From Sipunculus nudus (taxonomy: Eukaryota; Annelida; Sipuncula; Golfingiida; Sipunculidae): 64,000 bases of DNA. Numbering within the stretch: the first letter of the stretch is position 1; each line of letters begins with the position of its first letter. The notes beneath the pieces are model-generated. The model saw only the letters and a list, made by a program, of their open reading frames with translations. It had not been told where the DNA came from and searched no databases. Location of the stretch: positions 30,571,456-30,635,455 of the forward strand of contig CM049312.1 in NCBI GenBank assembly GCA_026874595.1, in the 5' to 3' direction. The position numbers and the translations under genes were made by a program. Shown here piece after piece: positions 13,409 to 25,173 of the stretch.

Positions 13409-13577
13409 TATGTTCTGAACACCTTTGCAGTGTTTGAACCAGTGTCCTTTATAAAGATTTGTGTCTAAGTAAATGTCTCCTTTTTTTTTATTTTCATTTA
13501 TCTAATCTTACGAATGTAGTTCATATAACGAAGAACATTTCCAGGACTTGCTAATCTGACTCCTAATCACATTGGGT

Positions 13578-14048
13578 CAGTGATGTAGTCGAGTCCACAC
13601 CGTCCGATCCAAATTGCAAGTTCGAATCCGATTTCTTGAGGCTCGAGTCGAAGGCCACTTTCTTCGAGTCCTAGTCATTTGGAGGTCCGAATCCAAGTCC
13701 GAGTCCAATGCGCGTCCGTAAAAAGCAAGTTAAATTGGAAATTTCATGTTATCTGGTACATTTTTAAGTTAGTTCCTACATGCGTTTACAATAATGGTTA
13801 ATTACATTTATCCAGATGCTGAGCAAAGCTTGCTGTATATAATGTATTTTTTTTTAATATTCTGTTAAATAGTTCGAATATGTACATAAGTGTTTTTGAT
13901 AGGTAACAGAGTTTTTTTTCTATTGGAATGGAGATGGACTCGGGCTAGAGATCTTATCTCCGAGTCCGAGTCATAGAGCCTCGAATCCAAGTCTTAAAAG
14001 TGGACTCGAGTCCGGTCTCGAGTTTAAGTCTCGTGTCCTACATCACTG
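13578..14048. mobile_element. hAT-like MITE with CAGTGATGTAG ends
   Basis: The left end CAGTGATGTAG is repeated exactly in inverted form at the right (CTACATCACTG), 471 bp apart. The flanks are CATTGGGT (13570-13577) and CATTAAAT (14049-14056). These match at 5 of 8 positions and all three differences are G-to-A, as expected of an old 8-bp target duplication. hAT elements are known for CAGNG-type ends and 8-bp duplications. The interior is filled with GAGTCC/GACTCG words, has no ORF and must rely on another element for transposition. Related copies lie at 10600-11190 and about 47352-47461. Confidence 0.75.
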
Positions 14049-14056
14049 CATTAAAT

Positions 14057-15423
14057 GGATAACTAGGTATCAACCAGGTGCAGATATGACTGGTACGCCG
14101 CATTGGTGAGCCATTGATTACCCCCGGAGAGACCGACCGTGCTTATTACAAAATCTGTCATCTTTAGTCCGAAAGCGACGTAACCACCCAATTTCGAGAC
14201 CAAATACTAAGAGCATGGATATCTGCTAATCTTCCAATTTATCATAAGAATTCCAGAATGGGGTGACACCTGCAAGACTGTAAATCCCAAATCGTTGTCT
14301 TTTAGTGTACCAGCTTAGTAGTCAGTGTGACAATATGGGACACTATTTACCTATATATCTGTCATGAACTGCCATGTCCACTTCAGCATTGTTGTACATT
14401 GAGAACGTATGCTTTGACACGACTCAGAGCTGGCGATATACAATTTGTGTATAGGGGCTATAGATGCTGCGGTATCAATGGATATTGCAGAACCTGTTCT
14501 GTTATTATGTACAGTTCAGTGGTTTTATATCTCCTTCGCTGTAACCGCTGCTTTTTACAGCTAGGTTTTAGAGTTTCTTCATCAGGCCTGGCACAGGACC
14601 ATGAATTATGATGAGACCAATGAGAGCCGGGTATCACATTTTGCATCAAACTAGAAGTTCTAAACTCGTGCCACCCCGCTATCATTGGTTTAATAAAAAT
14701 TCATGTTTCAGGACCAGACCTAGCGGTGAAACCCGGAAAATCTTGTCAAACAAATCAGCGGTATAAGCGAATGAGAATAATAACACCAGTGTATAACTGC
14801 TGCATATCATATAGTGCAACTTCTGACCATCTCATGATGAATTTACTACAAAGGGGCGGTTCCGTGATTGTGGATTACACTAAGGGACTAAATCCCTAAA
14901 ATTCCACAACTCAAAAAGCAATAATTTAGTCTGAAAATTCCGGAAAATGCTGCATAAAGGACTATTTATGTGGGAGGGGGGGGGGGTAAATTCCATGGAT
15001 CCGCCCCCGCTTCTTTCTCTTTGTCAGCTTAAAAAAGCCTTGATCAGTCCTATTATGAACATACTGATTATCTGAATAAATACCATTTTCTATTCAGCCG
15101 TGGTATGGAAACCGCGTACAGTAATTAACATCCCATATAATAAATTACCCGAGGGATCTGTCAATTTATATTCATGCAATATACCGACCATACCAATGAT
15201 GCTGTATAGCTGAAGGCAGCAAATCTGAGCTGATCTGGTCCGTACCATTTGGACACATGTCTATGCATTGTTAAGTTGTCAGTGTCTAGGTCAATACCAA
15301 CGCTGTCACTATTGTGTTAATTTTGCAGGTGGACAGAGCCACCACGCCCTTTGGCTGTAAAAGGAGGATAATTGTAATTGTTCTTACCTTCTGTGTGCAG
15401 ACTTGGTTGCCGTCCTATCATTA
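14057..15423. other. Non-coding DNA
   Basis: Short open frames near 14327-14685 overlap on both strands without recognisable content. A G run at about 14978-14987 is followed by CCATGGATCCGCC, another instance of a G run beside a GGATCC word. Confidence 0.45.
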
Positions 15424-15426
15424 TCG

Positions 15427-15550
<124 letters not shown>

Positions 15551-15553
15551 TTG

Positions 15554-15700
15554 AAAGGGTATACACAGAAAAGTGGTGCACTGCCAGTGGGATTCGAACC
15601 CACGATCTTCCGATTTCCGGTGCGGCTGCCGCACCAGAAATCGGAAGATCGTGGGTTCGAATCCCACTGACAGTGAACCACTTTTCTGTGTATACCCTTT
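15554..15700. repeat. Palindrome of tRNA-like sequence, 73-bp arms
   Basis: The arms at 15554-15626 and 15628-15700 are inverted copies with about three mismatches and a one-base centre (15627). Each arm carries GGGTTCGAATCCCA, a perfect box B/T-arm, and ends TATACACAGAAAAGTGG. Translated, it yields the well-known spurious peptides of tRNA-like repeats (GIRTHDLPI, VGSNPTGS). It sits between two (TA)n tracts. A single-arm relative occurs at about 28359-28430. It could fold into a long hairpin if transcribed. It is not a functional tRNA. Confidence 0.85.
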
Positions 15701-15741
15701 CCATCTATAAAAAATAATGAACCAGCATGGCTATTCATACA

Positions 15742-15743
<2 letters not shown>

Positions 15744-15797
<54 letters not shown>
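15744..15797. repeat. (TA)n microsatellite
   Basis: A 54-bp pure TA run flanking the palindrome on its right side. Confidence 0.95.
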
Positions 15798-15800
<3 letters not shown>

Positions 15801-15935
15801 GTATAGCCGTGTTAGTCTGTAGTTGAAGTGAAGGTTAAGATAAACAGTGACGCCTTTTAGATAGACTAACTAGTTTATTAACACACGAGCTTTCGAAGTA
15901 CAAACACTTCGTCAGGTGGTAATAAAGTGGGAACG
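15798..15935 (-). repeat. Interspersed repeat end (retroelement-like)
   Basis: Starts exactly at the (TA)n border with GTGGTATAGCCGTGTTAGTC. On the minus strand it reads CCTGACGAAGTG...CTTCGAAAGCTCGTGT...AATAAACTAGTTAGTC. This arrangement (CTGAYGAAG, short hairpin, CGAAAGC, AATAAA, TTAGTCT) is recognised from widespread animal interspersed repeats. It may be a terminal part of a retroelement, but the family is not assigned. Confidence 0.4.
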
Positions 15936-17359
15936 TGTAGAGATATGTTATATGATGGAACGACAATGTAACAGTCCATAATGCCAGAAACCGTGTGTTA
16001 TCATGTTATAACCATGATGCCCTGGGTTTGCGGGGTACAGTGAGTACACATCGCTTCACTCGGGAATTCCGCGAAACCGAATGAAGGTCGACGTCATCCA
16101 TATTATGACGTGACGTCGAAGGGTCGCCCGGTCCAAAGTGCGGAGGGCCACGGAGGGTCAGCGGCGCTCAGCTGAGGTTTGGAAAATTTTATTAAATGCA
16201 GAAAATACATTCCAAAGCTAAGAGAAAATGATCCTGCTATTTGGTGATAATCAAGTACTAAATATATGATTGCCAAACTAATACTTAGACATGATTGCCA
16301 AGGAAAAACCCAGTCAAGGTTTTTGAGATTATGTGTTGCATATGAAATATTTATAGATAGACACAGTTGGACAGCAAGGACCGATAACGTTATTTCACTT
16401 CCTGCTGAGGCAGGGAAATAAAGAAAAAAAGTTTGTTATAAAACCTTTTTTTCAGTATGTCAATTTTTCGCTGGAGAAAAATGATTTATTTAATGAATAA
16501 ATTTAATCATATTGAATTTTCAATTTTACAAATATGATGGTGTCTGAAAACTTGAATTAAAGCTATTGCTTTTGACCAATTCCTTTTAAAATTTCAGATT
16601 TGATGTGTTTATGCTGTGAAAATTAAATGATCAGTGCCTACACAATAAAAAAAGTGCCACGGTCAAAGTTGGGCAAAATTTAATGTATTGATTTTACATG
16701 TTTGTTAATAACTTTAAAAAATAACAAAATTTTGATCTAAATTCTTGCATACGAAAACAGTCCCTAGCTTCTAACAGTTACCATGTTAAGTGAGAAAATA
16801 TATTTCCTTGAAGTTATGACAAAGTTCATTATGTCCAGATAAAGAACTTCCAAAAATTATGCAACATTGACTAAATTTCTTGCATTAACATAAGAAATAT
16901 ATAGAGAATGATCTGTACCAAATATAAACAAAACGTTAGTGGTTTTAATATAAGGCACTCTTGATGTGTTACAGCAGGTTTTTACTAGAAAACGGAGGTT
17001 TTTTCTTAATTTTACATGCGTACTTAGTCGCAGTTACCCAGTTTTGTGTTCGGAAGGAGAACTTGCAGACATGTTACTCTATATTTATTTTTAGATTCGA
17101 AGGTCTAACATTTTCAAACACAATCCCTGTTAATAGACCGGTCAGACAGGTAAGGACCATCGCTATATATATAGCTCAGATGATTTATAGTCATCTAAGC
17201 TACAAATATATGATCAGGATCAGCCCTTTGCTGTAGGCTCAGAAATAAGTCCCGAATCTGCGGATACCAGTGACAGGGTTTTCAAGATTATGTTTTAGAA
17301 AGTTTAATCATTATTGGACGAAGTGGAATTCCTTGAGGACGGGGATTACTGGGCCGGGG
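15936..17359. other. Non-coding DNA
   Basis: A CpG-richer patch (about 16060-16170) contains the nested words GACGTCAT / ATGACGTGACGTC. The remainder is AT-rich. The open frame at 16961-17236 has no recognisable features. Confidence 0.45.
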
Positions 17360-17408
17360 GGGGGGGTGGGAGACACGGCCCCGTGCGGCCCCCTTTGGCT
17401 ACGCTCCT

Positions 17409-17412
<4 letters not shown>

Positions 17413-17447
<35 letters not shown>
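17413..17447. repeat. (TA)n microsatellite
   Basis: A pure TA run just after a G-run-containing GC-rich patch (about 17340-17405). Confidence 0.9.
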
Positions 17448-17449
<2 letters not shown>

Positions 17450-17553
17450 CTGTAGTAAAAAACTGCTAGAAAACTGTATTGAAACAGATAATTCTAGGCA
17501 TTTTGTCCACTTTGTAGAGGTTAATTTGTAGAAAATAACTATATAGTATTTTT

Positions 17554-17556
<3 letters not shown>

Positions 17557-17598
<42 letters not shown>
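17557..17598. repeat. (GA)n microsatellite
   Basis: About 21 GA units. Confidence 0.95.
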
Positions 17599-17602
<4 letters not shown>

Positions 17603-17895
17603 CGACAGCATTATTCTTTATTTTTATGACTCCATTAAATATTACAAATTTACTTATATCTAGTTATTCCAGGATTCCAGAATCAGTGTTTCTGTCCTTA
17701 CGAAAAAATGACCACCTGGCACCCTTCTATATTTTAAAAGGTCAAATATTCCCGAATCTATAGTTACCTCAAATTCATGTGACAGTTCAAAAGATCTGTA
17801 TCGGTGGTTTCAAACAAATGCATGAAATAAAAATAATAATAAACTAATATCCCATCGAGCACTTTAGCTGAAACCGATTTAACTACACAGCTAAC

Positions 17896-17904
17896 TACAC
17901 ACAC

Positions 17905-17938
<34 letters not shown>

Positions 17939-17956
17939 GTGTGTGTATGTGTGTGT
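17896..17956. repeat. (AC)n(AT)n(GT)n self-complementary microsatellite
   Basis: An AC run, then AT, then GT, so that the whole is close to a perfect inverted repeat able to form a hairpin or cruciform. Confidence 0.9.
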
Positions 17957-19289
17957 TCTTAACAACCTGTTAAAGCGAGTATTACGGTTCACTTTATTTA
18001 GGCTTTATACCATATGTATGGATAATTAATCTCCTGCTGACCCCTTCCGGCATTTTAACATGTTGATCCGTTGCTTCTCACGTCCCTAATCATCAGGGCC
18101 CAACCCGGATAAATTCCGAGGACCGATTTACAATAAAGCAGACGATTTAACACACACACATACACCTCGAGCGAAAAACATTATATATGACCCAGTGAAA
18201 CACCAGTCAATATAAAAGCTGTGTATGCACAACAAAGTCGTGTCTATTTAACGTCCTATTATTAGAAATAATGATGAAGCCAATCCTGTCGTAAAAGAAC
18301 AAGAGTTAATGATATTCACAAGATTAACACCTGCAACCGGATTCACAAGAAAACATAGACAGCAAATTACAAATGTTTGCAAGAGACAGAGAAAAAAAAA
18401 TAAAAACTGCTGCTGAAAGAACAGGAGCCCCTCAACAATGGTGAAAGCATATCGAGTTATAATAATAGTATATTTTAACTATATTTATAAATAAACACCT
18501 ACTAAGATGGATTTTTTCAATTGATTTGGCCATTTCGTTCTTTGCGCCAGATCATGCACTTAACGTCTGTGAACTGTCAGGGCCGGATACCAAACAAGTA
18601 CATATCCTGATTTTATTATTTTATTGTCATACATTTTAATTGAATATGACAAACACTGGTGTTAGATTTGGGGAAATTCATGCGGTAAATACCTTCGCTT
18701 TGAATTGAACATTCAACATCTTTATGTCAGATTTATTAAATAACGCAAAAAAACTCTTTCAATTCAGTAAGTAGCGATAATAAGAAGTTTTTCATACAAT
18801 GAAGACTTAAACCATGTTTCAAATTTGGGTATTCTTGGTACAGCGTAAATTACGTTTTCTGTCCCCATTTACCGGAACAGTTTTTATTCTGCAAAAATAA
18901 AATGAACTTTTCGATAAAAAGTTATTCTTTGAATTTGTCTGGAGTGATTTTTTAATCTGTGACATTAAACACTAGTTCTAGTTTTATAGCTTTGGGCGCA
19001 TGTATTTTCAATTACAAATAGCTTTAAAAATGTTTTCAAATCTATCCGTTAAATTAGCAAAAAGAGTAAACATAATTTAAGAATAAAAAAAAGAAAAGAA
19101 AAAAAAAAAGAAGAAGAAGAATACACAAAAACGTTACAAAAATACAGACACTTTTATATTTACTCTTGCACAGGCATATTGTTCTTTTTTTAGTTGGAAC
19201 AGTAAAAATACAACGATTAGCACGTTACATCATGCAACAAGTTCGACAGTAGTTAATTTAAATGAACTGACCCGTATATCATAGTAGAA
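17957..19289. other. Non-coding DNA
   Basis: AT-rich, with purine-rich A/G runs near 19085-19125. No gene is recognised. Confidence 0.5.
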
Positions 19290-20020
19290 CCCTTCATGTT
19301 TCGTCAGTGTTGTTGCGGACGTCTGCGAAGATGTGCGTTGGTTGTACCTTACGTCAAGTGCAAGTCCGCACGAGGTCCAAACGAATATATATGCGATTCT
19401 AACAATAGACGCGGGTGGAGGCGTGGGTTAAGGCTGCGCGAAAATTGTTGCGCGTGCAAGATGATTCCAACAAGAGGCCACGCTTTGTGTTCACCCGTCC
19501 AAAATGCCTCCGTTTAATAATATATCAGATTCAATCCGTCGAGCCGAAAGCTATACATGAGTGGCATTCAAGTAAATATTAGCCATTGGTTTGAATGTTA
19601 CACAGCTCTCTTGCAAAAGTACCTGATGGGTTTTCTGTCTGTCAAGCTGAAGTAACAAGCGTGGCCATGTCTCGTTGTTGCTGCCACAGGGAAGTCCCCG
19701 GTAAAAGCTAGCGTGACAAGCTCAACAATCGTCAATTAAACATCAGGAACGCGGTGTAGCGTATCACAACGCCGTCAGCGCCTGAAAGAGGCACAACCAG
19801 CCTTGCGGGGCAGTTTGCTATCCGAAGTCGGCTTGATTACGTCAAAGAAACTTTGGAGTTAGACGTTGGATTGATCGTGAAAGGGGGACTATTGCCGCTC
19901 TAGATACTACAACCCGTTGTTTGTCTTCATCTAAAACGTGCCCAGGCTAAATGAACAAATGCAGTGACATTTGTCGTTGATAGAAAGTGAATACACCGCA
20001 ACCTCCTACGCACCTGTCTG
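19290..20020. other. CpG-richer block, unassigned
   Basis: About 700 bp clearly richer in G+C and CpG than the flanks, for example GCGCGAAAATTGTTGCGCG near 19436-19455. The plus frame at 19296-19517 is open for 73 residues and rich in Cys and Arg but has no family signature. There is no resemblance to rRNA. It could be an old transposon or a regulatory/5' exon region. Confidence 0.35.
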
Positions 20021-21088
20021 CCTGATATATTCTTTTAAGGGCCCCTCACACAGAACCCATTGTGAAAACCTCCGACGGTCTCTTACATTTTTAATGCCCC
20101 AATGCTCCTAGATCCAAGTTTCTCACACGAAAGAAACTTTCTTATGCGATGGTATATAATTAAACCGAGCAGGTTTACAAAAAAGAAAGGTATTATTCAC
20201 GAAAGCAAAAGAAACATTACTGCGTAAAGCATAGTGAAATTTTTGCTGTATATAAACATTGATTAGTGCCAATTTATTGATAATATCCTACATTTTCACA
20301 AATATAAATTCCAAAATATGTGAAAGGCTTAATTACCAGTCCTATGCTTTTATGAACGATGCATCCGCATAAATTATGAATCATTAAATATGTGTCAGGT
20401 ATAAGGATATATTATCATCTAATTACATGGTAAATGAAATTATAATTATTTCGAAACTTGTCTAAGAACAACTGTATATATTCCATATTCTTTCTCTTAT
20501 CGAGTATTTGATATTTGCATTAGCATATGATGTAAAGCAAATATTATTTTCACAATCTTATTTTGATAGCGCCTTTTTTAAAATTTAATTCTCACTTCAC
20601 AGTCCGCATTTTTATTATGAAACTTACCTTTAATTTATGGAATTGTTATAAAATATGATAGGCTAAGGTTAAATCTCGTGCTCTTACCAATAAAAGGAAC
20701 ACTAGTATATATTACGGGGGTTAATTCGGCTTGAGATAATCCAGCTGAGAAAAGGCTAAATAAAGACATATAATGAATGATTGCTTTTGTACACCACAGT
20801 TGTGTCTTTATATTTATATATATATATATTTACTTTCTTCTCGATTTCTAAAAATGGTTCTATATTTTTGTATATCTTATGTTGCCAGTAAAGCGCCATG
20901 CGCATTGGGGGAATGTTTCAGTCAATAAAAATATAACCTACAAACGAAATTTGGTTCGACAATTCTATTTTATATTTATTGATGCCAGGTCTTATATCTT
21001 GCATCTTTAACGTGTTTTATCGAGTTTATTGATGAGTTAAAAGCATAAACATTTATCACTCGGTTAAATCAGAAGGGGGAACATAGCA
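20021..21088. other. Non-coding DNA
   Basis: AT-rich with a short (TA)n at about 20814-20829. Nothing else. Confidence 0.5.
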
Positions 21089-21148
21089 ATCAGGCTACCC
21101 CCGGAGGTAGTCTGAAATCGATACCAGATTACCCGTGGGTAGCCTGAT
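21089..21148. repeat. 60-bp imperfect palindrome
   Basis: ATCAGGCTACCC at the left pairs with GGGTAGCCTGAT at the right. The inner segments GGTAGTCTG and CAGATTACC continue the pairing to a centre at ATCGAT (21117-21122), with a few mismatches and a one-base offset. Could be a tiny foldback element or a hairpin RNA. Confidence 0.8.
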
Positions 21149-21616
21149 ATTTGCGATAACCTGAAGTCTTTACAACGGGGGAAATACCTAAATGACAATT
21201 CTTAACAACATACCACATTGTCGTTGGCAGATAGTGAGTTCCCAATGGGACTCCAATACTTCTGGTGAATGAACGGGATATACACGTGACTATAAGATCA
21301 CGCACTCCTTAAAATTGAGAGCATTATATACAGTTTATAGTACCATTTACTTTCAACAGCATTGCAGTAGTTGTAACAGGCAAGTTTGATAAACAAATTC
21401 TCGGCATTTCAATAAATCGAACTTAGTTTGACCAAATTTCCCATCTGCCTTTAGCGGCCGGTGCTTCTTTTGATTCGACAATTTCCTGAAATGAATAAGG
21501 TATCAAAGAATGGAAGTCAGCTGAAGCTTTTGTCTTTTCTCACTTTCAGATCTGAACGATAACAAATTCCGTACTTCCTCGGCACCTGAACAAGATATTT
21601 TCTGCAGGGAGACTAC

Positions 21617-21729
21617 CTTTAAAATACGGAAATATTCTACAGCTAAAAATAGCATTGCACTGTCCTGATTTTCAGAGTGGAGGACCCGGGAGAATAGCTC
21701 AAAGAACACCATCATCACCTCTTCATTGT
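21617..21729 (-). CDS. Candidate exon, helical, weakly RGS-like
   Basis: The minus strand has a strong acceptor (TTCTTTAACCTTTTGTAG) just before 21729, then an open frame reading NEEVMMVFFELFSRVLHSEN and DSAMLFLAVEYFRILK. A possible but imperfect donor follows (AAAG|GTAGTC). Beyond the donor the frame stays open to a stop near 21503, so the exon could be longer or terminal. The pattern F..F....HSE......FLAVE.FR is reminiscent of the helical core of RGS domains, but with spacing differences. This is a resemblance, not an identification. No partner exon was found. Confidence 0.35.
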
Positions 21730-22186
21730 CTACAAAAGGTTAAAGAATTGCTTCATAGCCTGTTTGAACCAAGCACTATGGTATTGAAACAGCCTTAAAC
21801 AGCCCACCTACGGCCGCATGTATATGGGGCCGGTTTGAATTGTGGGTAACCATGCATTATCCAGTACAGGGCAGAAACATCAAACATATAACAATTCTTG
21901 CCGCTCCGTATCAACATTTTATCTATGCGTATCCATCGAGTACGACTTTAAAATAACGTCCTTTTCAGTACATGCATATATATTTTCACATTTGAGGTTG
22001 AACATTCATATTTTGCATGCTTCTGGTTCTTCTGATACTCTGACCCAAGTCTGCTATACGTTGGCAGCCCAACTGTGATATTTACATTTCAATTCGTTTA
22101 CCTATTTTCTATACAATTTCACATAATTATCATGTTTGCCCTTTTCTGTTCATTTGAAGATACTTTTGTTCTTCTATCAGGGATTT

Positions 22187-22249
<63 letters not shown>

Positions 22250-23294
22250 CATATTCAATATTTTGATGTCATCTTCAATAGCAGTTTTATTATGTTACAT
22301 GGTGCTGGTTGTTTCTTTTTTGTCATTTGCTTTCTTTTCAATCAAGAAAAATAATTTTACATAGAGACTGGTGTATACCTGATGAAAGTTGTTCTGTATA
22401 ATAGGATGGGAGATAATGAGTGATGAAAAAATAGATTAGGTGTCTTATATATAATAACAATAATACACAACAATAATTCACTAACTGTCAGTCTTCATCA
22501 AATCACAACTGTTCAAATCGAGCTTTCCTTGAATGGCTGAAACCGTATACTTTAATCATTATTGCCATGATTTATATTTTTCAACAAATATGTTCTAAAA
22601 ACAGAGATAAGTATGAACATTATACTGTTTTTGTCGTTTAAGTGTAAACCTATCCAGAAAATGAATTTTTTTTTCTTCAGTTATAATCATTATTATAGTG
22701 GTCAATTTCTTCATCTTCGATAATCTTCCTTAATCTTATATTTTATACTTTCATTATCATATTTGTCTTAAGCAAAGCATCGACTACCAAAACCTTCACA
22801 AAAAGCAACAACATGAAAAAGAAGAATGTTATTTTATAAGATATAACATTATAACTTTATTTATTTGTCGCCAATTCTCCGATAGACGAATTCATGCGCT
22901 AATGCCCACATATAAAACACAATTTCTCGGAAACCCATTCCCTGGACCTCTCCCCAAAGTCCTAATTTCTTTCTCACTTTCTTCCGCGTATATATCCATT
23001 TTACTTCAATGAAAATAAACAGATACATATTAATAAATGGTCATAATAAAGCGTAATGAATATCTAGTTATGTCAGGCTGGAATATATGGATGCTACTCT
23101 TTTCCCGGTACAAGATATCCGTATATGAATAAAGTTATTGATTTTAATTGTATTTTACCAAGAGCATGTTGATTTATGATTAAAAGTTACTTTTATAAAA
23201 GTAAAAGGGGATAGGGGCCTTCCGTTTGATCTCTTATTTATAAATGAATTAACTAGTTTATCGTTGTTACCATTCTTATTATTTTTATTATTTG

Positions 23295-23335
<41 letters not shown>

Positions 23336-23774
23336 TTATTTTATTTGGCATATTCATTATAAACCATTCTGGAGCAAATTGTCTAGAGAACAGTCAAGAA
23401 AGCCACTTTCTAATTAAAATCCGAAATTATGCATTTTACTTTTTTAATTTACATATTACAGATAAAGTTTACTTTTCTGTCTCTCAATAATTGTCAATCA
23501 TAGCAGAGGGAGTATAAACTTCGTTAGCTAGGCGTGCTTGACCTGCATGTACGAGGGTTTAAGTGTGATACGTGACATCAATAGTTGATTCTAGCTTATT
23601 TTAAAACTAAAGAAAACAATTATGCAATAATCTCATTTGGAATTTTATTACTCGGAATACAACCATTTCAGAAACAAGGTGAAAATATTGCTTTGCAGTT
23701 ACTAGTTTGCGTTATATCTTGGAATAAAAAGAATGCAAATTAGAAACATGCATACAAATATTTGCAAGCTTCCA
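21730..23774. other. Non-coding DNA with microsatellites
   Basis: Contains (TA)n at 22195-22245 and (TTA)n at about 23298-23341. The open frame 21842-22078 has no recognisable content. Confidence 0.5.
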
Positions 23775-24075
23775 CCAAGTGTGGTCCCTATTGTCGGATG
23801 TTCCCAAAACCTTGTTTGCATTCACTTATTCTGTCAATAACCAAAGGCTCATTCGTGCATAAATGACTGTGTATTTATGGATATTTCTTGATGAAGTCCC
23901 TGAATCTAGTTCATATTCCGGATCCACACCAACATCTAATCGATTCTTTATTGGACAATTCCGGAAATGCCGTGGAAATTTCAAGAGATTCCGTTCTCGA
24001 TTGCGTGATTCATGTTGCGAACAAACACACACACAGAGTTACACACACACAATTACACGAACGCCTACCCTCCCG
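23775..24075 (+). repeat. Dispersed repeat, copy 1
   Basis: Shares an ordered series of words with 53985-54310: TTTGCATTCACTTATT, TCGTGCATA..TGACTGTA, CCGGATCC, CACA..AACA(A/T)CTAAT/ATATCTTAT, a CATG(A/T)TG(C/T)TGTGAACA segment and a CA-rich run of ACACAC. The two copies are diverged but collinear over about 250 bp. The open frames here (140 and 68 residues) are not conserved between the copies, so they are not called as genes. Confidence 0.7.
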
Positions 24076-24736
24076 GCGGAGGCAATTAATATAATCAGTA
24101 AGATTATATTTAAACCGCTGATGAACACACATTTCTGGGTAGAAACACCAGACACGATCACTGTCATCTTCGTGAGAAAGTCACGCGATGCCGTCTGGCT
24201 TTGGGAGCAGTATAACTTGAGACAGCCGGGCAATACACAATCATTGTTATCACCATGGGTGTCACGACCGTCTGGTCAGCTATAGATCCGTATTCACTTT
24301 TCAGCGCTTGTGGTACATACTGCCAGCCCTCACGGATTGTCCGACCCACTGAAAAGTGCTTTATACCTCCAAGGATCTCGCTCAAATGTGTAACAGGCCC
24401 AACTATATCCACATTATCCTGTGCGAGAATAATTCATGCTTGGAACAGACAGCATTGATGACCGCCTAATCCTCGTCACCCACGCGAAGACATCTTTTCT
24501 ATGGTATTTTAAAGGTTTTGAGGCTATCTGTTTAGCGCTTAAATCCTGCCCGACGTGCGTGGTGACACTTTTATGATTATGAACAATATGTTATGATTAA
24601 TTACTCAGGAGGCCCATTATCTGTATTACTGTAAATCCGTATTTAATAGCCAAAAGCGGATGGTACAATGATGAACATTATCAACTAGAGCTTATATATG
24701 TAATTTCTATAACAAACAGAAGCTTCTTTGCATTTC

Positions 24737-24815
<79 letters not shown>

Positions 24816-25145
24816 ATTACCATGTACACGGAAAGGTTCAATACCCGGTGCATTTTTTTTATGCATAATAAAAAGTTATATCTCTCTATCTTTCATCAAT
24901 CGAGTTTATTTTGAATGAAATTTGCTCTTGCTCGAAGAATATGAATGTCCAACGGAAGTAGGCCTAAGTAGGATTACCACCGAACTGTTCATGATAAGTA
25001 GTAACAAGGTACTCATAAAGATACAACGTCAATAGACAGACAATATAGTCAGGGAGCACGGACCGGGCAAAAGGGTCGACGTTCAACCCATCATAGTCAA
25101 TGTCTGACTATATATCATGGTAGCCTGAAACCTCTAGTGCACTGC
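24076..25145. other. Non-coding DNA with (TA)n
   Basis: A GC-richer part at 24080-24480 has overlapping open frames on both strands but no recognised product. (TA)n with interruptions lies at about 24738-24812. Confidence 0.45.
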
Positions 25146-25173
25146 GGGGGGGGGGGGGGGGGGGGGGGGGGGG
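25146..25173. repeat. Poly-G tract (28 G)
   Basis: The longest homopolymer G run in the window, preceded by GTGCACTGC. Confidence 0.95.

Noticed and set aside
15850-15930. CTGACGA...GAAAG on the minus strand as a second hammerhead ribozyme
   Set aside because: The core words are present, but stem II cannot pair in register (AGT/ACT leaves two unpaired bases before GAAA), and no stem III with an NUH triplet closes. Kept only as an interspersed repeat end.
19290-20020. rRNA gene fragment
   Set aside because: The elevated GC content prompted the check, but no conserved rRNA core sequence is present.
23863-24285. 140-residue plus-strand frame
   Set aside because: It overlaps the dispersed repeat. 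The second copy at 54 kb does not preserve the frame, and competing frames are open on both strands.
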